A stretch of DNA of 64,000 nt, taken from Symbiodinium natans (lineage: Eukaryota; Sar; Dinophyceae; Suessiales; Symbiodiniaceae). Made by a program: the position numbers and the translations under genes. Below are positions 44,249-57,700 of the stretch, piece by piece (position 1 is the stretch's first letter; each line of letters opens with the position of its first letter). The notes below the pieces were generated by a model. It saw nothing but the letters and a program-made list of their open reading frames with translations. It was not told the DNA's origin and ran no database searches. The DNA is taken from contig CAJNDS010002482.1 in NCBI GenBank assembly GCA_905221605.1, positions 263,501-327,500 of the forward strand, written 5' to 3'.

Positions 44249-47200
44249 TTGTGTCTTTGCAACAGCACCTACAAGTTACACATCTACACTGTGCGTTGCT
44301 CGCTTCTGTGGCTTTGTTGAATGCGAATGCACATTTTTTCGGTGGCACGCTCACGTGTTGGCCGTGTTGGCTAAAGTCTAACGTGCAACGACGATTCCGC
44401 ATGTCAAAACGCTGAACAAGAGCACAGACATGGCAACAATTGGAAACATGCAGCTCCGGGTTCAGACATGTGTTTTTGCAGTTTATGGAGCCAGGTTTGC
44501 ATTGCATGTGCCTTCATTCGTGCAGTGGAGTGTGATGCCAACACAATGTCACAGTGAGGAGATGGGCAAGCAGGCCGCGAAGATGCTGGGGAGGCTGTCC
44601 CCTCGCAATGCTGCGCCAGTTCACTGATTGATCCCTAATGACGAGGCCTTTCAGTCATGTCTTGCTCGAGATTTGTGCCTGGACCTCACGTGGTCAAGCT
44701 GAAAGAAAGAGGCGCTTAAATTGCACATTGCACTCAGGCCGTGAATCCTGACAAAGGAACCGTTGATGTCAAGTCGATGCATGCCCGTATCGAGAAGGCT
44801 TGGAAGCCTCCCAAATGGCATGTCGCGTAGCGGAAAAGCATGAGGCCGTGTCCAGAGGAAATCGCGTCCTGGCGAGCGGGGCGATGCTGTTCCAGCAGAA
44901 AGCAGAGCTGAACCTGCCTGAGGCAACATTTCATGCACACGCATATGCGTACAATTGTTTGATGATTTTCTGATGTATAGTTATCGTGTATGGAGCTGCT
45001 GCACTGGCCAAGGTTTCCTGGCAGCAGCTTCGTAGTTGGTTATGACACCTACAGGCCGGCAGAGTTCACCACCAATCTTTTGCAGGCACGCAAGCTGAGA
45101 TTCAGAATTTCAGCATTGTTTGTTCTGTGATTTGTTGCGAAGACTGTTTTCAGAACTCACTTCTCCTGCAAGGAATCCTGAGAACGGTGTCCAACTCCGT
45201 TGATGTCCAGTCAGGGGTCCCTCAAAAAGCAGAGGGGGGGGAGGGGCGAGGGCTAATCAGTCCGAACGACAGCACATGCCGGGTGTCTTCAGCCTTTGAG
45301 AGACGCCACAAGCACCGGACCCTGGGATCACTGGCAGATCCGTATATCGAACCGTGGCCGATGCGCCAGTCCAGGGCAGCGTCTTCCTGCTGCAACTTGT
45401 GCGTGCAGTTTCCTTGCGAGTGTGCTGGTCCGCCTCACTTCCTATTCGAATCGCCCGAAGTGGTCGTTATGATCGAGTTGGATGCCGCTCGCTGTGAACA
45501 TTGTTGTCCAGACTAGCCTGCGAATTGAAGGTCCGTTCACTGCACATACTTTCTCTTGGCACAGTGCCATAGGAACCCCTCAGTTGGGCGTAGTTGGGCA
45601 TCTCCTCCTCCTGGGGACGGTTGATGCCACCACCTCGTGTTGACCTTGTCTTGGGGGGGGGGGGGGGTACCCTTCATTCCTTTTTCATTCACTCGTTGGA
45701 GCGAGGCTGCCTGGTTGAGGATGTCATTTAGAAGACGAGGTTTTTCTTCAAAGAAACACAACGATCTCTCAGGCTGTAAAGCTGCTTGATTTCGACAAAC
45801 CTTCAGAATCCTTTGTGGGAGGCGCATCCTCGATGCGAAGTACTACGCTCCCCCAGGCCATGGTAACCAGAGGATTCCAGAGGATTAAAGAGGATTCCAG
45901 GTCCAGAGATGCCTGAAGAGTGCTCCAATGCTCCGAGAGGCTGCATGGATGGCAGCTCTTCAGAGCAGTCCGGGCCAAAGCATGAACAGACTCGAGGTAG
46001 CGACAGTTAGCGTGGCTCACAGTCTTGTATCTTTTCTTCGTTTCGTTCTGGCGACTTGAAGGCAACGGGAATGGACGATGAACGCACTTCAGAAGCTGCA
46101 TAGTCCATGCCCAGGAATACATCACTAACTAGGCCTTCTGTTTCTTTAGTCTTGCTGCGCAAGGTTGCAGGGTGCAGTTCATAGTCGCTGGTCGTGTCGA
46201 GCTGAGACCTAACATTCTGCAGCGATAGATGTCAAATGGTTCACCCGTCAAGGTGTGGATGGTGGCGACTTCAAAACGATCGTCTCGCATCCTGTCATGC
46301 CGGATCTCCCTGAGGATGGGCCGTGCCAGAATCGTGACATGCCAGATTTGACTGTGTTGCTTGATGTTGGTTGATGTTGCTTGCTTTTCCTTGATGTTTC
46401 TTGATGTTGCTTGATGCTGCTTGACGCTGCTTGATGTTGCTTTTCGTCGGGGCAGATCTGGATTTTTGAGTCCTTGAACTCACAAAACTCACGTACTGTA
46501 TCACTTATATGGGTTGGTGGTCTCTTGAAGCAGGGTTTCTGTTTTCTGGGGCATACATTGGGGTTCTTATTCGGGTACTTGTATCTAGGGGCTACATGGA
46601 GGTATAAGGGTATCAGATAAAGAGGCCACCGGCCTTCATAACGTATCACGCTTTTCCTGTTTGCTGAGCCGATTTGTTCTTAAACACGAGACGCACGATG
46701 ACTAGGGTGGGAGCAGCATTGGGGCTGTGCTTGGTGTCCATGCGGTGCCGAACTGGACCCGTTCTGAAGAAGAGTAGAGAAGAGGGCAGAGAGATCGCCA
46801 GAGGGCATTGAGACATCTGTTCTCTGTTTGTTTTTGGAACCGCTGTGTGCGGATCCTGTGCGCCTGCACGTTTTCTACCAGGATCTTGCTGCCATGTTTC
46901 TCGCATTGCCAGATTTCCGTGCCGGCCTTCGTATGCATCCGCAATCACACAGGTCTCACAAATGCAGCTATACAGATGTTGGACGTCTTCTTACTCGAGG
47001 CAATGATATTTCGTCGACAGCGCTGAGACAAAAAATGCTGGACACCGTGCCAACATCCTGACAGCAGTGGCCTCAGCAGAGTGAAGGTGCATGTGTATCT
47101 CTGAAACACAGTTTGTCCGAGATGCTTGTCCTTGATCGTGCTGCCCTGGCATTGGCTGTTTCTCCGTCCAGCACTTAGCCATGGCTTCGAACTGATTCGT

Positions 47201-47355
47201 GCAAGTCTATGCTCACAAGTCGGAATCGCCAACTACAGACGCCCACTTCACTAGCAAGCTTCCTGGTGGTGCTTTCAGGTTCCTTGCGCAGCCTTTGTTC
47301 GGTTCAAGGACGCTGCAAGCGCCGGCTGCAGCGGGAAAACCTGTGGCTTCGGATG
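44249..47355 (+). other. intergenic, 3.1 kb, no gene supported
   Basis: Open frames such as 45127-45516 show no motif. A 15-base G run lies at 45653-45667 and a 10-bp repeat at 46361-46440. The 5' untranslated region of the Virilizer-like gene should lie just before 47360. Confidence 0.45.
46361..46440 (+). repeat. 10-bp tandem repeat, eight units
   Basis: Eight units of ttgatgttgc in exact 10-base register; units three to seven carry one to several changes. Confidence 0.9.
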
Positions 47356-47359
47356 CGAA

Positions 47360-50300
47360 ATGTCGCTCGGCCACACGGTGGTCTTCGCAGATCATGTGGA
47401 AGCACGTCAAATGGGTGAGCATACCAGGGAGCTACGCTTTCCAGAGACTCTTTCTGTACAAAGTGTCAAAGTCATTGGCCGGAGTGAGAAGGCACAACTG
47501 CAAGGTCCAGCAGGATCCTCGAGTTTTGAGGGTCGTACCTATCCAGATATTCGCATGATCGGTCTGGCAGTGTACGCGACGGATCTTCTGGCTGCAAACT
47601 CTACCATGTCTGCACTACGAGCAAGCTCGCCCGGCATGTTCAGCATGCCGAACGGTCAGCTCATCACAAACAGCATCGTGGTCAGAGGGAAGTTTATCAA
47701 GCTGTCTATCGTCGTTTATGGCGAGGTTCTGCCAAGTGCAGAAAGCCAGTCGTTGCCAGCACTCCCCAGCATAGCTCAACATCTCCGACCCGATTCAAGC
47801 TTTGAAAGCGACAAGCTTGACATGGCGGACTTGGAAGATCTGCGAAGCAGCGCTCTCAAGAGCATAGATGCAGAACTGGCAGATACTGAAGGTGACACTG
47901 GCAAGCTGTCGGATGCTACAGTCCCGTCGACATTCGGTCGGGCTTTGGGGCTTGGTGCTGTGCATGAGGCAAACTCCCGGCTGGCAGATCATGTCGCCTG
48001 GCTTCCTACAGTGCTCTTGGAAAGTGATGCCGTGGAGAGCGATCAAATAGTCTCTCGGCTGGAAGCCTTGTCACATGATCTAGTTTTGTTGGCGCAGAGG
48101 GCGCCTGACAATGCAGCTCATATTCACCATGGCCCTGCGTTATGCCGTTCTCTGCTTGCGCTGGTGTCTCGGTGCATGGAGCGGCTGGAGCTCAGACCTT
48201 TACGAGCTACGCTGCAAGCTCTTGCCACATGCATGGTGTCGGCAACAGCAGCCGCCGAGATATTGGGCAGGAAGGGTGACCTTGACATTATTATCCAAGT
48301 ACTGAAGGACGAGGAGTGGAGCCAACAGAGTCTCAAACTAGCTGCACTCCAGACACTCTTGCAGCTGTGCTCGCACGCAGCAGGTATGGAGGCATTTCTT
48401 GGATGGTCAGACGCGCTGTCCGGCCAAATTACAGCATACGAGGTTGTGCTGTCACTTGTTCTCGATGGGACTCCGGGACAGCCAAGGCTGCAACATGTTG
48501 CTGTAACATTGCTGAGAAGGGCTTCTTTCTACGAGGCTCTGACTCGGCTTGATCAGTGCTGCTCAAAGCTAGAGTCGATAGATGGAAGTGAGGCTCCTCA
48601 GGACAGTTTACACAAGGCCGCTGCAGCGGCACTGCGTGATGCGACTGTTCATCTTGAAGGCTTGAGTCAGCCGAACAACTTGCAAGATGCCGAGCCAGGT
48701 TTCTCTGGACCTTTTGATGATATTCCCGGCAACCAGCTTGTGGATGATTCAGCTTCCAAGCTTCCGGGCATCATCTTCGGAGGCAGTGGAACGGGCACAA
48801 TGCCCAGCGATCCTTTCGCCCAAGGTCAATGCCATTTGTACGGATTTCTGGAGTCATTCATGACTGGACGTCGCTTATTGCCCGGACTTTCTGTTTTACT
48901 CCGCAGACTTGCCCATATTCATCCACATGAACGTCTCTTGCTCTTTCGACCGATCCAACAGCTGATGTGCATTTTGCTGTCTTGCTCTGGAGGGCCTCAG
49001 TTTCTGGCTTCTGACAATGCCACCTACACCACACTGTCTTCTGGCTGCAGGCTAGTAGTATTTGCTGGCATGAGCTTATGCATGCATATCTTGGTCATTC
49101 TGCTGATTTCTGCGGGGTGTAGTTGTGTGCCTAGGTTAAGCATTCTTGAGTGCGGAGTGGGGCACAAGAAGCTGCCGGCCGTGCCGCGCTTTCCTGCAGC
49201 TTTGGTCAGGGACTTGGCCGCCCCACATCTGGGAGCTCTGGCTGCCACTCACGTCCGTGCTCTGCGACTGTCACTACTCCTTGTGGCTGCCACGAGGTGG
49301 GATGCCATGCGCATGCCATGTTCTGGTATTGTTACGAGTCGTGTTGTCTCTTTGTGCATGGACCGAAACGTGTGAGGTCCAAAGGCCGTGGCGGACTTCT
49401 GCCTGAAGAGCATGCTTGCCCAGCTCTGGCTGCTCTGCATCGGCTTTGTGTCAGAGGTTCTGCTGGTCGCTGTGCAGTTGTTTATGCATTTCGCTCGGTG
49501 TTCTTCGCCGAATGGCTGCTGCGACAAATGGAGGGGCGTTTGGAGGAAGCTACTCCAAGTGGAAGCCGGCAATCTCAGGTTCAGCCTTCCCTTCGCCATC
49601 TTGTTGCGATTCTCCATGCTTTGGTATTGTCAGACCCGTCCGGCGCTGCTGCAGAACGCTTTGGAACCAGAGCGTTGGCCTTGGTGCTGAGAGCAATCCG
49701 GGTCTTGGAGCCAGAAGCAGATGAGTGCCAGGCAGACCCGAGCGCTTTGTTGGAGTTTGCTTTAGATAGTGAAGGTGCGGAGGGCGGACTTGGCAAGGCT
49801 GTCCGCTTCGGACGGCGCAGCGCGGACTTGGAATTCCTCAAGAACCTCAAGGAGTTGGCGGCGCAATTGCGGCCTTGGCATCAAGAAGAGTCTGACGCAA
49901 CACCTGCCATCCAGAACGCCGTCGTGACCAGCAGTAAGCTGATGGCGAGCTTGGTTCTTACCCGAGGACCTCGATCATTGAAGCGCTCAGCAAACGAAGA
50001 GCGGGGGAGTCGGCGACTGGCATTGGTCCTGGGTGGACACTCTGCAGCCAGTGGAGTTGATGTGCCAGAGGTTGACTTCAAGGCTGGAGAAGCTGGAGAA
50101 CATGACCTGGCTGATGACCATGAGCGCTATCCCAGTGAGGATCAATCCGAGCTGCCGCTGCTGGCAATGCGTGTCCTTTGTCGCAGGGCAGCCAGCAGTC
50201 CAAAAGAGGCTCTTTCAATTGCCATTGAGCAAGTTGCCGATAGCGGCAAGGGTAGAGATGGACTGGCTCAATTGGTGCCTTGGCTGATTCGATGTGCAGG

Positions 50301-52854
50301 AGCTTTCAACCTGAATCTGGAGGCAAGCATTCTTCGAGAGGAAAAGAAGCCCATAGCCTCCATTTACGCCACCCGACGCTCTCACGCACAGCTGCTGGAA
50401 GCAGCTTTGCAGACTTGTGCGCACCTCCTCTGTGGACTCAGGGATGCGGGCCTGTCTCAATATCGACACACCGAGTTGTGCCAAAGTCTTTTGATGTTGG
50501 CACATCGGCTGACGTCGGGATTGTTCGGTCTGGCACCGCGTAGTGCTTTCAATAGTGATCCCGAGTTCAGGCTGCTTTGGCGACACTGCGTCGTGTGGGT
50601 TTGCCGTGTCTTCCGGGTTTGGTTTCAGAGCTTTCCTCGAGCAGCTGGAGGGCAGCTTCTACTCCCTTTGTTGCGGCATGCTCGTGTATTGCCAACCAAC
50701 TTTACAGGAGGTATGCTACTTCTTGCATCGTGTGGGAGCCTCAAGCCAGTTCTCCCATCAACATCGCATCAGTTCAGCCTGTCGTTTTCTACCTCTCAGC
50801 CTGGGGACAGCTTGCAATCCCAGTTCGTGCTTTTACCAACAGGAACCCGCACTGGCAATGCCGGAATGGTGATTTTGCGGCCTGTGACCCCAAGCCAAGC
50901 AGCCGGCCGAGAAGCATGTGGCCAGTTTTGGAGCAGAACTTCAGAAGTACGGGATTGGGAGGACAGCTCGCCTGGTTCCACAGACCCCCTCGTACGAGCA
51001 CTCGCAGCTGATCGGGAAGCTGCGGCAGCTCACGCTCTCGGACTGGTCGAGATGGTCAATCAGCGCAGGGAGCGGCTGTCCCTCGAAGACGTTGCCGAGC
51101 TGTTGGCAATGGTTGCTGAGTGCGCTCTAACCTCCGATGCCTTTCTGCATCTCTGCACTGCCAAAGTGGTGGAGAAGCTGACAGTCGCTGGCCTTCCTGT
51201 TCTACAATTGATTCGAAGGCTGGCAGAGGCTGCGTTGAATGGTGTTGTCCTGGAGACGGAGGGTGGTGATGATATCAGTGGCGGTGCTGCCCGCGATCCA
51301 CGTGATGCTCGTGCCGTTTCCCGCTTGCTGCTGCTCTTGGCCCACTTTGGATCGCTGGGCCCAGCTGCAAGGATGGCTCTGACAGAGCACCAGGTAGAAA
51401 CGCTTTGCCAGTCAGTTCTTGCCCATGCACCTGCCACTTCTTTGCCTGCCATGGCCTTCTCTCAATCCATCAGGCTGTTGGGCTTGATGTTTGCATCGCC
51501 ATCGTCTCACTCTGTGCCAAAATGCAGAATGGTTGCCAAGGCTGTGAACCTTCTGATCAACAAGGGTCCGGATGAGACTTATCCTGCAAGTGTCTCAACG
51601 ATCTGCGCTGCGTTGGAGCTTTTGCTGGGTCTCTGCACGCCACAATGGCTCTGCCTCAACTTGATTTTCAGCGCTGGAGAGACATGTGACGGAGATCTGC
51701 GGGTGAGCGTGAGTAGTGCCTTCAAGTTGGGACATTGTGCCCAACGCATTGCTTTGGAGCTTCAGGCATGTTGCCAGCAATGCCGCGGAGCGGAGAGAGG
51801 ATCCGAAGAAGAGGTGACCGCCTTTGAGGAACTTGCAACTTGGCTCCGAGCTGCAGACTCTCTTATCTCTCTGTCACTAGTGGTTCTCGGCCACTGCCCC
51901 TCCGCGACTGTGTTCCTTCAGGTCGTGATGAGTGAGAGTGCATCAACCAACCTCTTGGAAGGGCTTGTGGTTGCTCTGCAACATGCGCCTAACAACCAGC
52001 AGCACACAAACAGCAACTACATCCACATCCATGAGCAGGTCGGTAACATCGTCAAAGCTGTACGTGACTTGCGTGAGAAAGTATCTGCAAAGCCGTTGGA
52101 TCCAATTCCATCAGTGCTCCCCGCGCAATTGTTTGAGCAGCCCTCGCGTGTGGGACGGAGCACAAAAGCGTCAGGCAACGCAGCAGATGCTTCCTTGAAC
52201 GGTGCTGCCGCCGATCCAATGAAGGACTCTTCAGATGACAGTGCGAATGCCGTGACTGATGTTGTTGCCCTTCTGGATGCAGCGGCCGATCTCGAAGCCA
52301 GTGCTGAATGGGCTTCTGTTGTGGAGCTTGACTCTGCGGAGCCTCCTGCAGAAGACTCAAAAATGGATTGGGAGTTTGATGCCACGGCGCTGAAGAGAAA
52401 GCGACAGGACTTCCTTGAAAAGTTCGAGTCTGACAGGAAGGCAAAGCGTCTGAAACAGCAGCAGGAGAAGCAGGAGAAGCAACTGCAGGAGAAACAGGAG
52501 AAGCAGGAGAAAATGGAGAAACCGTGGATGGAGCGCCCTGAGGAGCGCAGCACGGTCCCGGCAGCGGGTCGATCAGCCCACTCAGACCCCGATGCTTCTG
52601 CTTCTGCCGCTTCCGGCGCTGCCGGTGCACGGGAGGATACTCGAGTTGCAGAGGCCGTTACTTCGGATCCAGCCGTGAATCCAGCTGAGGCACTGCAGTC
52701 TTTCTTAAAGGATCATCCCGAGTTCATGCGGGTTTTGCAGAACCCGAAGAAATGTTTGGCTGATCCACGTGTGAAGACTATGTTTGTCACTGAGCTGCAA
52801 AACTATCCTGCTGTCAAGTCTTTTCTCGCTTCGAGGGGGCTGCAGCTTTCGTGA
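47360..52854 (+). CDS. Virilizer/VIRMA-like m6A methyltransferase subunit
   Basis: Virilizer is the large scaffold of the nuclear mRNA N6-methyladenosine writer complex. Exons 47360-49050, 49210-49296 and 49377-52854 join in phase to 1751 codons, close to the roughly 1800 of animal VIRMA. Intron 1 (159 bases) starts GC, intron 2 (80 bases) GT, both between AG|G repeats. Residues 1-135 carry the VIR_N pattern: VVFADHVEARQM, LRFPETLSVQSVKVIG, FEGRTYPD, LAVYATDL and, near 115, IVVRGKFIKLSIVVYGEVLP. Then follow about 1400 residues of armadillo-like helices (DLDIIIQVLKDEEWSQQSLK; EDVAELLAMVAECAL), an acidic patch, a Lys/Gln/Glu coiled coil near residue 1615 (KQQQEKQEKQLQEKQEKQEK), and a compact C-terminus (FLKDHPEFMRVLQNPKKCLA...). 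The ATG at 47360 directly precedes the domain. A small extra intron between about 50709 and 50930 is possible, where two frames compete. Confidence 0.8.
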
Positions 52855-52855
52855 C

Positions 52856-54738
52856 ATGACTCTGCGTGCGGCGTATGAAAACAGCTTTACGTTGTTTTTC
52901 GATGCGCGGGAGGCAGTGCACCACTGACACAGCAGCCATCCATTCACTGCACTCTGCAGGCCGTGAGTTGATCGAGCGTGAACCTGCTGGACAGCTTTCT
53001 GTTAGTTTCTAGTCGTGACAACTGGCGTGAGTCTGCGATCTCTAGCCGCCAGTGCGTGTTGCCGACTGGAGCATGACGCGCAAACAGCGTGCGAGAAAAG
53101 ACCATCGAGAAGATGCGTCGCTTTGCGAGCATATGCAAGTTTGAGTGAAGTGATCGAAGTACATACAATCGAGGCATGGCAGGATGGACGACACAGCTGC
53201 CACAAAATGTCGGTTGTCGGTTTGGTAGGTGAGCTTCAGTCAGCCGTTTCCTGGGAAGTGCTCCTCGCAATGGGGAGGCGCTGCCGAGAGATAGTCTGCT
53301 CCAGCCGCCATGCCGGCACGCCAAGCGTGAAGAAGGAGTACGCGAGAAAGCGAGGCCCTCAGATCGCTGTTTCGATGACTTTGTGCTATTCGAAGCAGTG
53401 CAGGTTGGCATGTGCAGCTTTCTGGTGACATCGTGGCTTCTTTCGAACCTGACGGACTCAGACTCAGTTTTTGTGCAAGCCTGACCCCGTCTGATGCACT
53501 TTGCTGCTGTGAGGCGGTGAATTACTTCTTGCTACCTCGAGGGCCGGATGGCCAGCGACCATGTTACCTTGTGCGCCGTTTACTGCGCAGCGCGTTCGAC
53601 CATGTTACCTTGTCCGCCGGCATTTCTGCTCAAACGGCGCACGCCTCGAGACAGTCGTCGTTCTCCAACCCTCAGCCTCCACAATTGACGGCCAGGTGCT
53701 GGGCCGATCCCGAGGATCGTCACGTTGATTCACGCTGGGACTCCTATGCCCTAAAGACTCCTGGGCCCTAGGCACACTTGCACTGCAAAAGTGCTGAATA
53801 CATACGTCTGGACTGGGGCCAACACCTGCAACCTTCGAGGCACCCGTGCCCCAGTGAAGAGGTGGGGGGCACCCGATCTTTATGCCCTTTGACCCCGTGG
53901 GGTTGTAAGATTTTGCGTTAAACGTGCTCCTTGCCTCCTTGCCTCCTCGCCTCCTCGCCTCGCCCTGTGTGCCTGTCCGGTCTCCTGCGCTTGGTGAGAG
54001 TGTGGAGTGCCCCTCAGGGAAGCCAAAGATCCACAGGTCCTGTCGAGCATCGTTGGAGTGCCGCCCACGGCAGCCCGCAGAGAGTCCCGTTGCCGAGTAT
54101 CCGTAAATTCCACAAATGTGGTCAGTTGTGCCCGATCTGCTCCGAGAGAGTCGTTTTTTGGAGTGGATCGTCTTGCCCCTCCTTTGCTTGGCCGTCGAGT
54201 CGTGGGCCTCCTCTTGCGGAGGTGGGCTAGTCCGGGAGGCTTGGTACCTGCAGCAAATTGTGCCCACTTCCCTGCCGGATGCCTGGCTTCGGGAGACACT
54301 TGGCGGCTCCGTCTCCTCCTCTTTTCCGGCCTCCGATTCGTCCCTTGGGGTTTAGTTTGGCGTGTTGCGACACAAAGCAATAGGAGCTCCTCCGCCCTGT
54401 GCGTTTTTAGGGAAGCAGCGGCAAATTTTGCTGCACTTTGGAAGAATCGAGAAACCCGGATTCGAATGTGGAAAGAAACGGATTGAGGGCATGGATTTGA
54501 GGGCACGGGCCAGTAGGCGTAGGGCCATGATGGCCAGGGCCGCGGAGGCAATTCGGTGGGGTGGCCAAGGCGCAAGCTTGATGTCGGTGCGACGCGCGGG
54601 CGTTTCGAGTCAAAACCGAAGGATCTCGAGACCTAGGGCATGTTGTTTCCGTAGGGTATTGTAGGGTTTTCAGGGTTTCAGGTTAAGTGTATGAAGAACG
54701 GACCCACACTGCTCCAAGCAGCAAGACAGCAATACTGA
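52856..54738 (+). other. intergenic; 5' exon of asparagine synthetase may lie here
   Basis: No gene is supported. Minus-strand frames at 53605-54575 are long but have no domain. A 23-base direct repeat (53556-53578 and 53597-53619, one mismatch) and a short cctcg/ccttg tandem stretch at 53935-53970 are present. The first exon of the asparagine synthetase, with its catalytic Cys, was not found. Confidence 0.4.
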
Positions 54739-54739
54739 G

Positions 54740-57700
54740 GCACCCAGACCCTGCAGAAGGGTCCGTTCACCTTCGTGCACAATCTCCTTCACATGCCGGG
54801 GCCTCAGGTCATCAAGAAGCAGAAGTGTTGCTGGGGTTTGCCGCAAAGCCGCAGAAGACAGCCAAGGACTGGTGAGCGGGTGTGGCAACCGTTCGTGCAT
54901 GAGAAGGTGTGGACGTCGTGTCATTGCATGTGGATGCTCCATTTTTGTCTCCCATGTTGCCTCTCTCTCTCTGCCCATCCTTCTCTTTGTCAAGTCTTTG
55001 CCAAAAAATGCAACAAAGCCAGTGCAAACTAAGAGGTGGCAGCTGTCTACAATGGAGAGATCTACAACGCACGACAGGCCTCTAGACACGATTGGGGCAT
55101 TGCAGATCTGTCCAGAAATCCTTGTGAGGTTCCACCAGGATTTGAAGAACGACACCTGTATCGATCAGATGGAGAGTTCACCACTGAGAGTCCGACAAAG
55201 CGCCACCAAAAGTTAATGCAACGCTATGGAACGCTGTGCGCTTGCTGGAGGTGCCTGCTGCCAGCCTATCGGCATCTGGGGCCTCGCTTTGTGCAGGCAT
55301 TGGATGGGGTGTGAGCCTGAGCACAAGGGATCGGGTTAGCCAGTTCGTTGTCCTTGACAGATGCTGCCAGGAGTTTGCCCTTGTGGTCGTGGACATGGAG
55401 CAGCAAGCACTCCACTCAGTGAAGCCACAGATTTTGGACCCTGCTTGCACCCCGAGTGTGCCCACACATCGGAGGGGTGAAACGGTCACCGTAGCGGTGG
55501 ATGTGGACTTTTTCCCTTCCCACCCTGACACTTGGGGCAATGTTGCACAACATTGTCCCCAAGATCATGTTTCTCAGGCTCTTCAGCTGACACATTCTGC
55601 GGACCCTGGGGATCTTGAAAAGCCGGGGCGTGCTCCAGCAGGGGCCGGTAGCAGGGGCTGATGGGTGGGGTCGGGGGATGCCGTCCCGAGAGCCATGAGG
55701 AGAGACGTTGTGTCCATGGGGCTCGCGGGGTGCATGGGGCACCATCGGCACCTCGTAGAACCACTGCTGTTTATGTGATTTATGTGGATGGTTCTCATTT
55801 TGTCCAGCATCAGACGGTTTTGCTTTTTCTTGACGAAGCACTCGCAACTTGCTGGCCTGGCCTTCTTCGCAAGTGAAAAAGTCCTAGTAACGAAGAACTT
55901 GAAGCATGTGGCTCGGGCGCCCCATGGTGCCCCAAGCATGTCTGCCGTCCTTTGCATTCGCGAAACTAGCAGGTGGCGATCTTGAGCACCGACGTCTTTG
56001 GCACAAAGCCTTTGTGGTAAGACACTCAGACTTCTTTCGAGCCGCGTGTAGACGAGACGCTGAAATCCCAATCCCATCGCTCTTCTACAGAGTGCTGTAG
56101 CAGAGTCTTGCGCGCAGTGTGAGGTACTCTGTGTATGAGGGGCTGCATGCATCTTCATATCGATCGGCTCCGAACATAGCAGTTGCTCTGCATCTCTTGT
56201 CCTTCAATGACCTCAGTTTTTTTGATATATCAATATCAGTTGCATGGCTTCAGGCCTTGGTTCGCCTTGGAATTCCGGAGGGGCACATTCGAGCCGCCAG
56301 GCCCAACGAGGCTGGAACTGGAACCACGACTTTTGTGCAATCTTTGCACGTGCTCTTAGAATCCTCCCCTTGCAGCCGCCGTCACTTTTGTCAGTGTCGT
56401 GTTGTGGCAGCACTCTTGGCACCAACTCCCGTCATCTTCGTTGTCCCTACTACTGTGATATGTGACGATGACTGTCGGCAGCACCAGCGGCCCAAACACT
56501 TCTGTGCCATCAGGTGACGCTTGGCAGTGCCTAATTATACTTGCCTGAACCAGCCTTTCATGTTAGAGGCCAGTGCGGAACCAGATGGTGCTAGCAAGCT
56601 TGCTGCGTTGCGCTTGGGGAGAGGTGAGGTTCTGTGTTAGGAGCGTGTCGGATAGTGGCACCCGGCTGCATTGGCTTCCTGAAGTATTGACAGCAGTGAG
56701 CTGGTTTCAGCATGTTTCGCTGGCATTGTGAAAGACCTACACCGGGCCGAAGGGGTTATAGGCTGAGAACACATCATGTGTTCTTCCCGCCGTTTTAGGT
56801 ACTCCTTTTTTGTGGTCGCGGGGGTCATATGTGGCGCTGAGGATTGTTAAGACAACTGTCTCAGAATTATCAGTGCCCATCAACTGGACAAGGATCCGCA
56901 ATCTTCGGATCTACCAAGTCTTAAATCCGCGATGTTGTCCGACGCATACGCCAAAAAAACCAGAGTTTCGTCACATCTGTGATTTCGCATCCTACTTTTG
57001 AACAATTTTTCCGGTTGTCTTTGACGGTAGCTTGGTTTTGACAGGTGATGCAGCTCACGTTCAGCTTGGAGGCGGATGCCCCACGGCCTGGTGCTGTCCT
57101 TGTCACAGCAGCAAAGTTCCATGCCGTGCATGAATTCGATCTGCGCCAGTTTAAGACTTCAACTATAGACTGGCAGACTGCATTCAAGAAGGCAGTTTGG
57201 AAGCGGGTTGCTGCTTCAAACCACCCAGTCTTCATGGGCCTAAGCAGTGGTTATGATTCTGGTGCTTTGCATGTGGCCCTGGAAGCTGAAGCTGCGGCAC
57301 ACTCAGTGAATTACTTCACCGTGGTGGCAGAAGAGCTCCCTGATGTCATTGACAGGCGTCTCGCTCATAACAAATCGGTCTCCCGTGCCTTCCTGCTAAG
57401 CCTTTCCCTCCAAGACTTCCAGACAGAGCAGTCCTGGCTCGCAGTGGCTTCTGAGCCATTCCGGTATGGAAAGAGCAATTGGGCAGGAGGATCCGTGCAA
57501 GAAGATGGGGCTGCCACGGGCCTTTCCGCAATTTTCAGGCGATGCAGACAGTCGGGCATCCTGGTGTATCTTTCAGGGGCAGGAGCAGATGAAATTATCT
57601 CAGATTATGGCTTTGCCGGGGTCAAGTTTTTCCCGCACAGTTCATTTGGGGGTCTGTTTCCAGATGAGCTGGCATCAATATTTCCTTGGCCATCGGTTTT

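Noticed and set aside
53605-54575. Two long minus-strand ORFs (220 and 231 codons)
   Set aside because: Overlapping frames, proline/arginine-rich, no domain or splice pattern; probably GC-rich chance frames.
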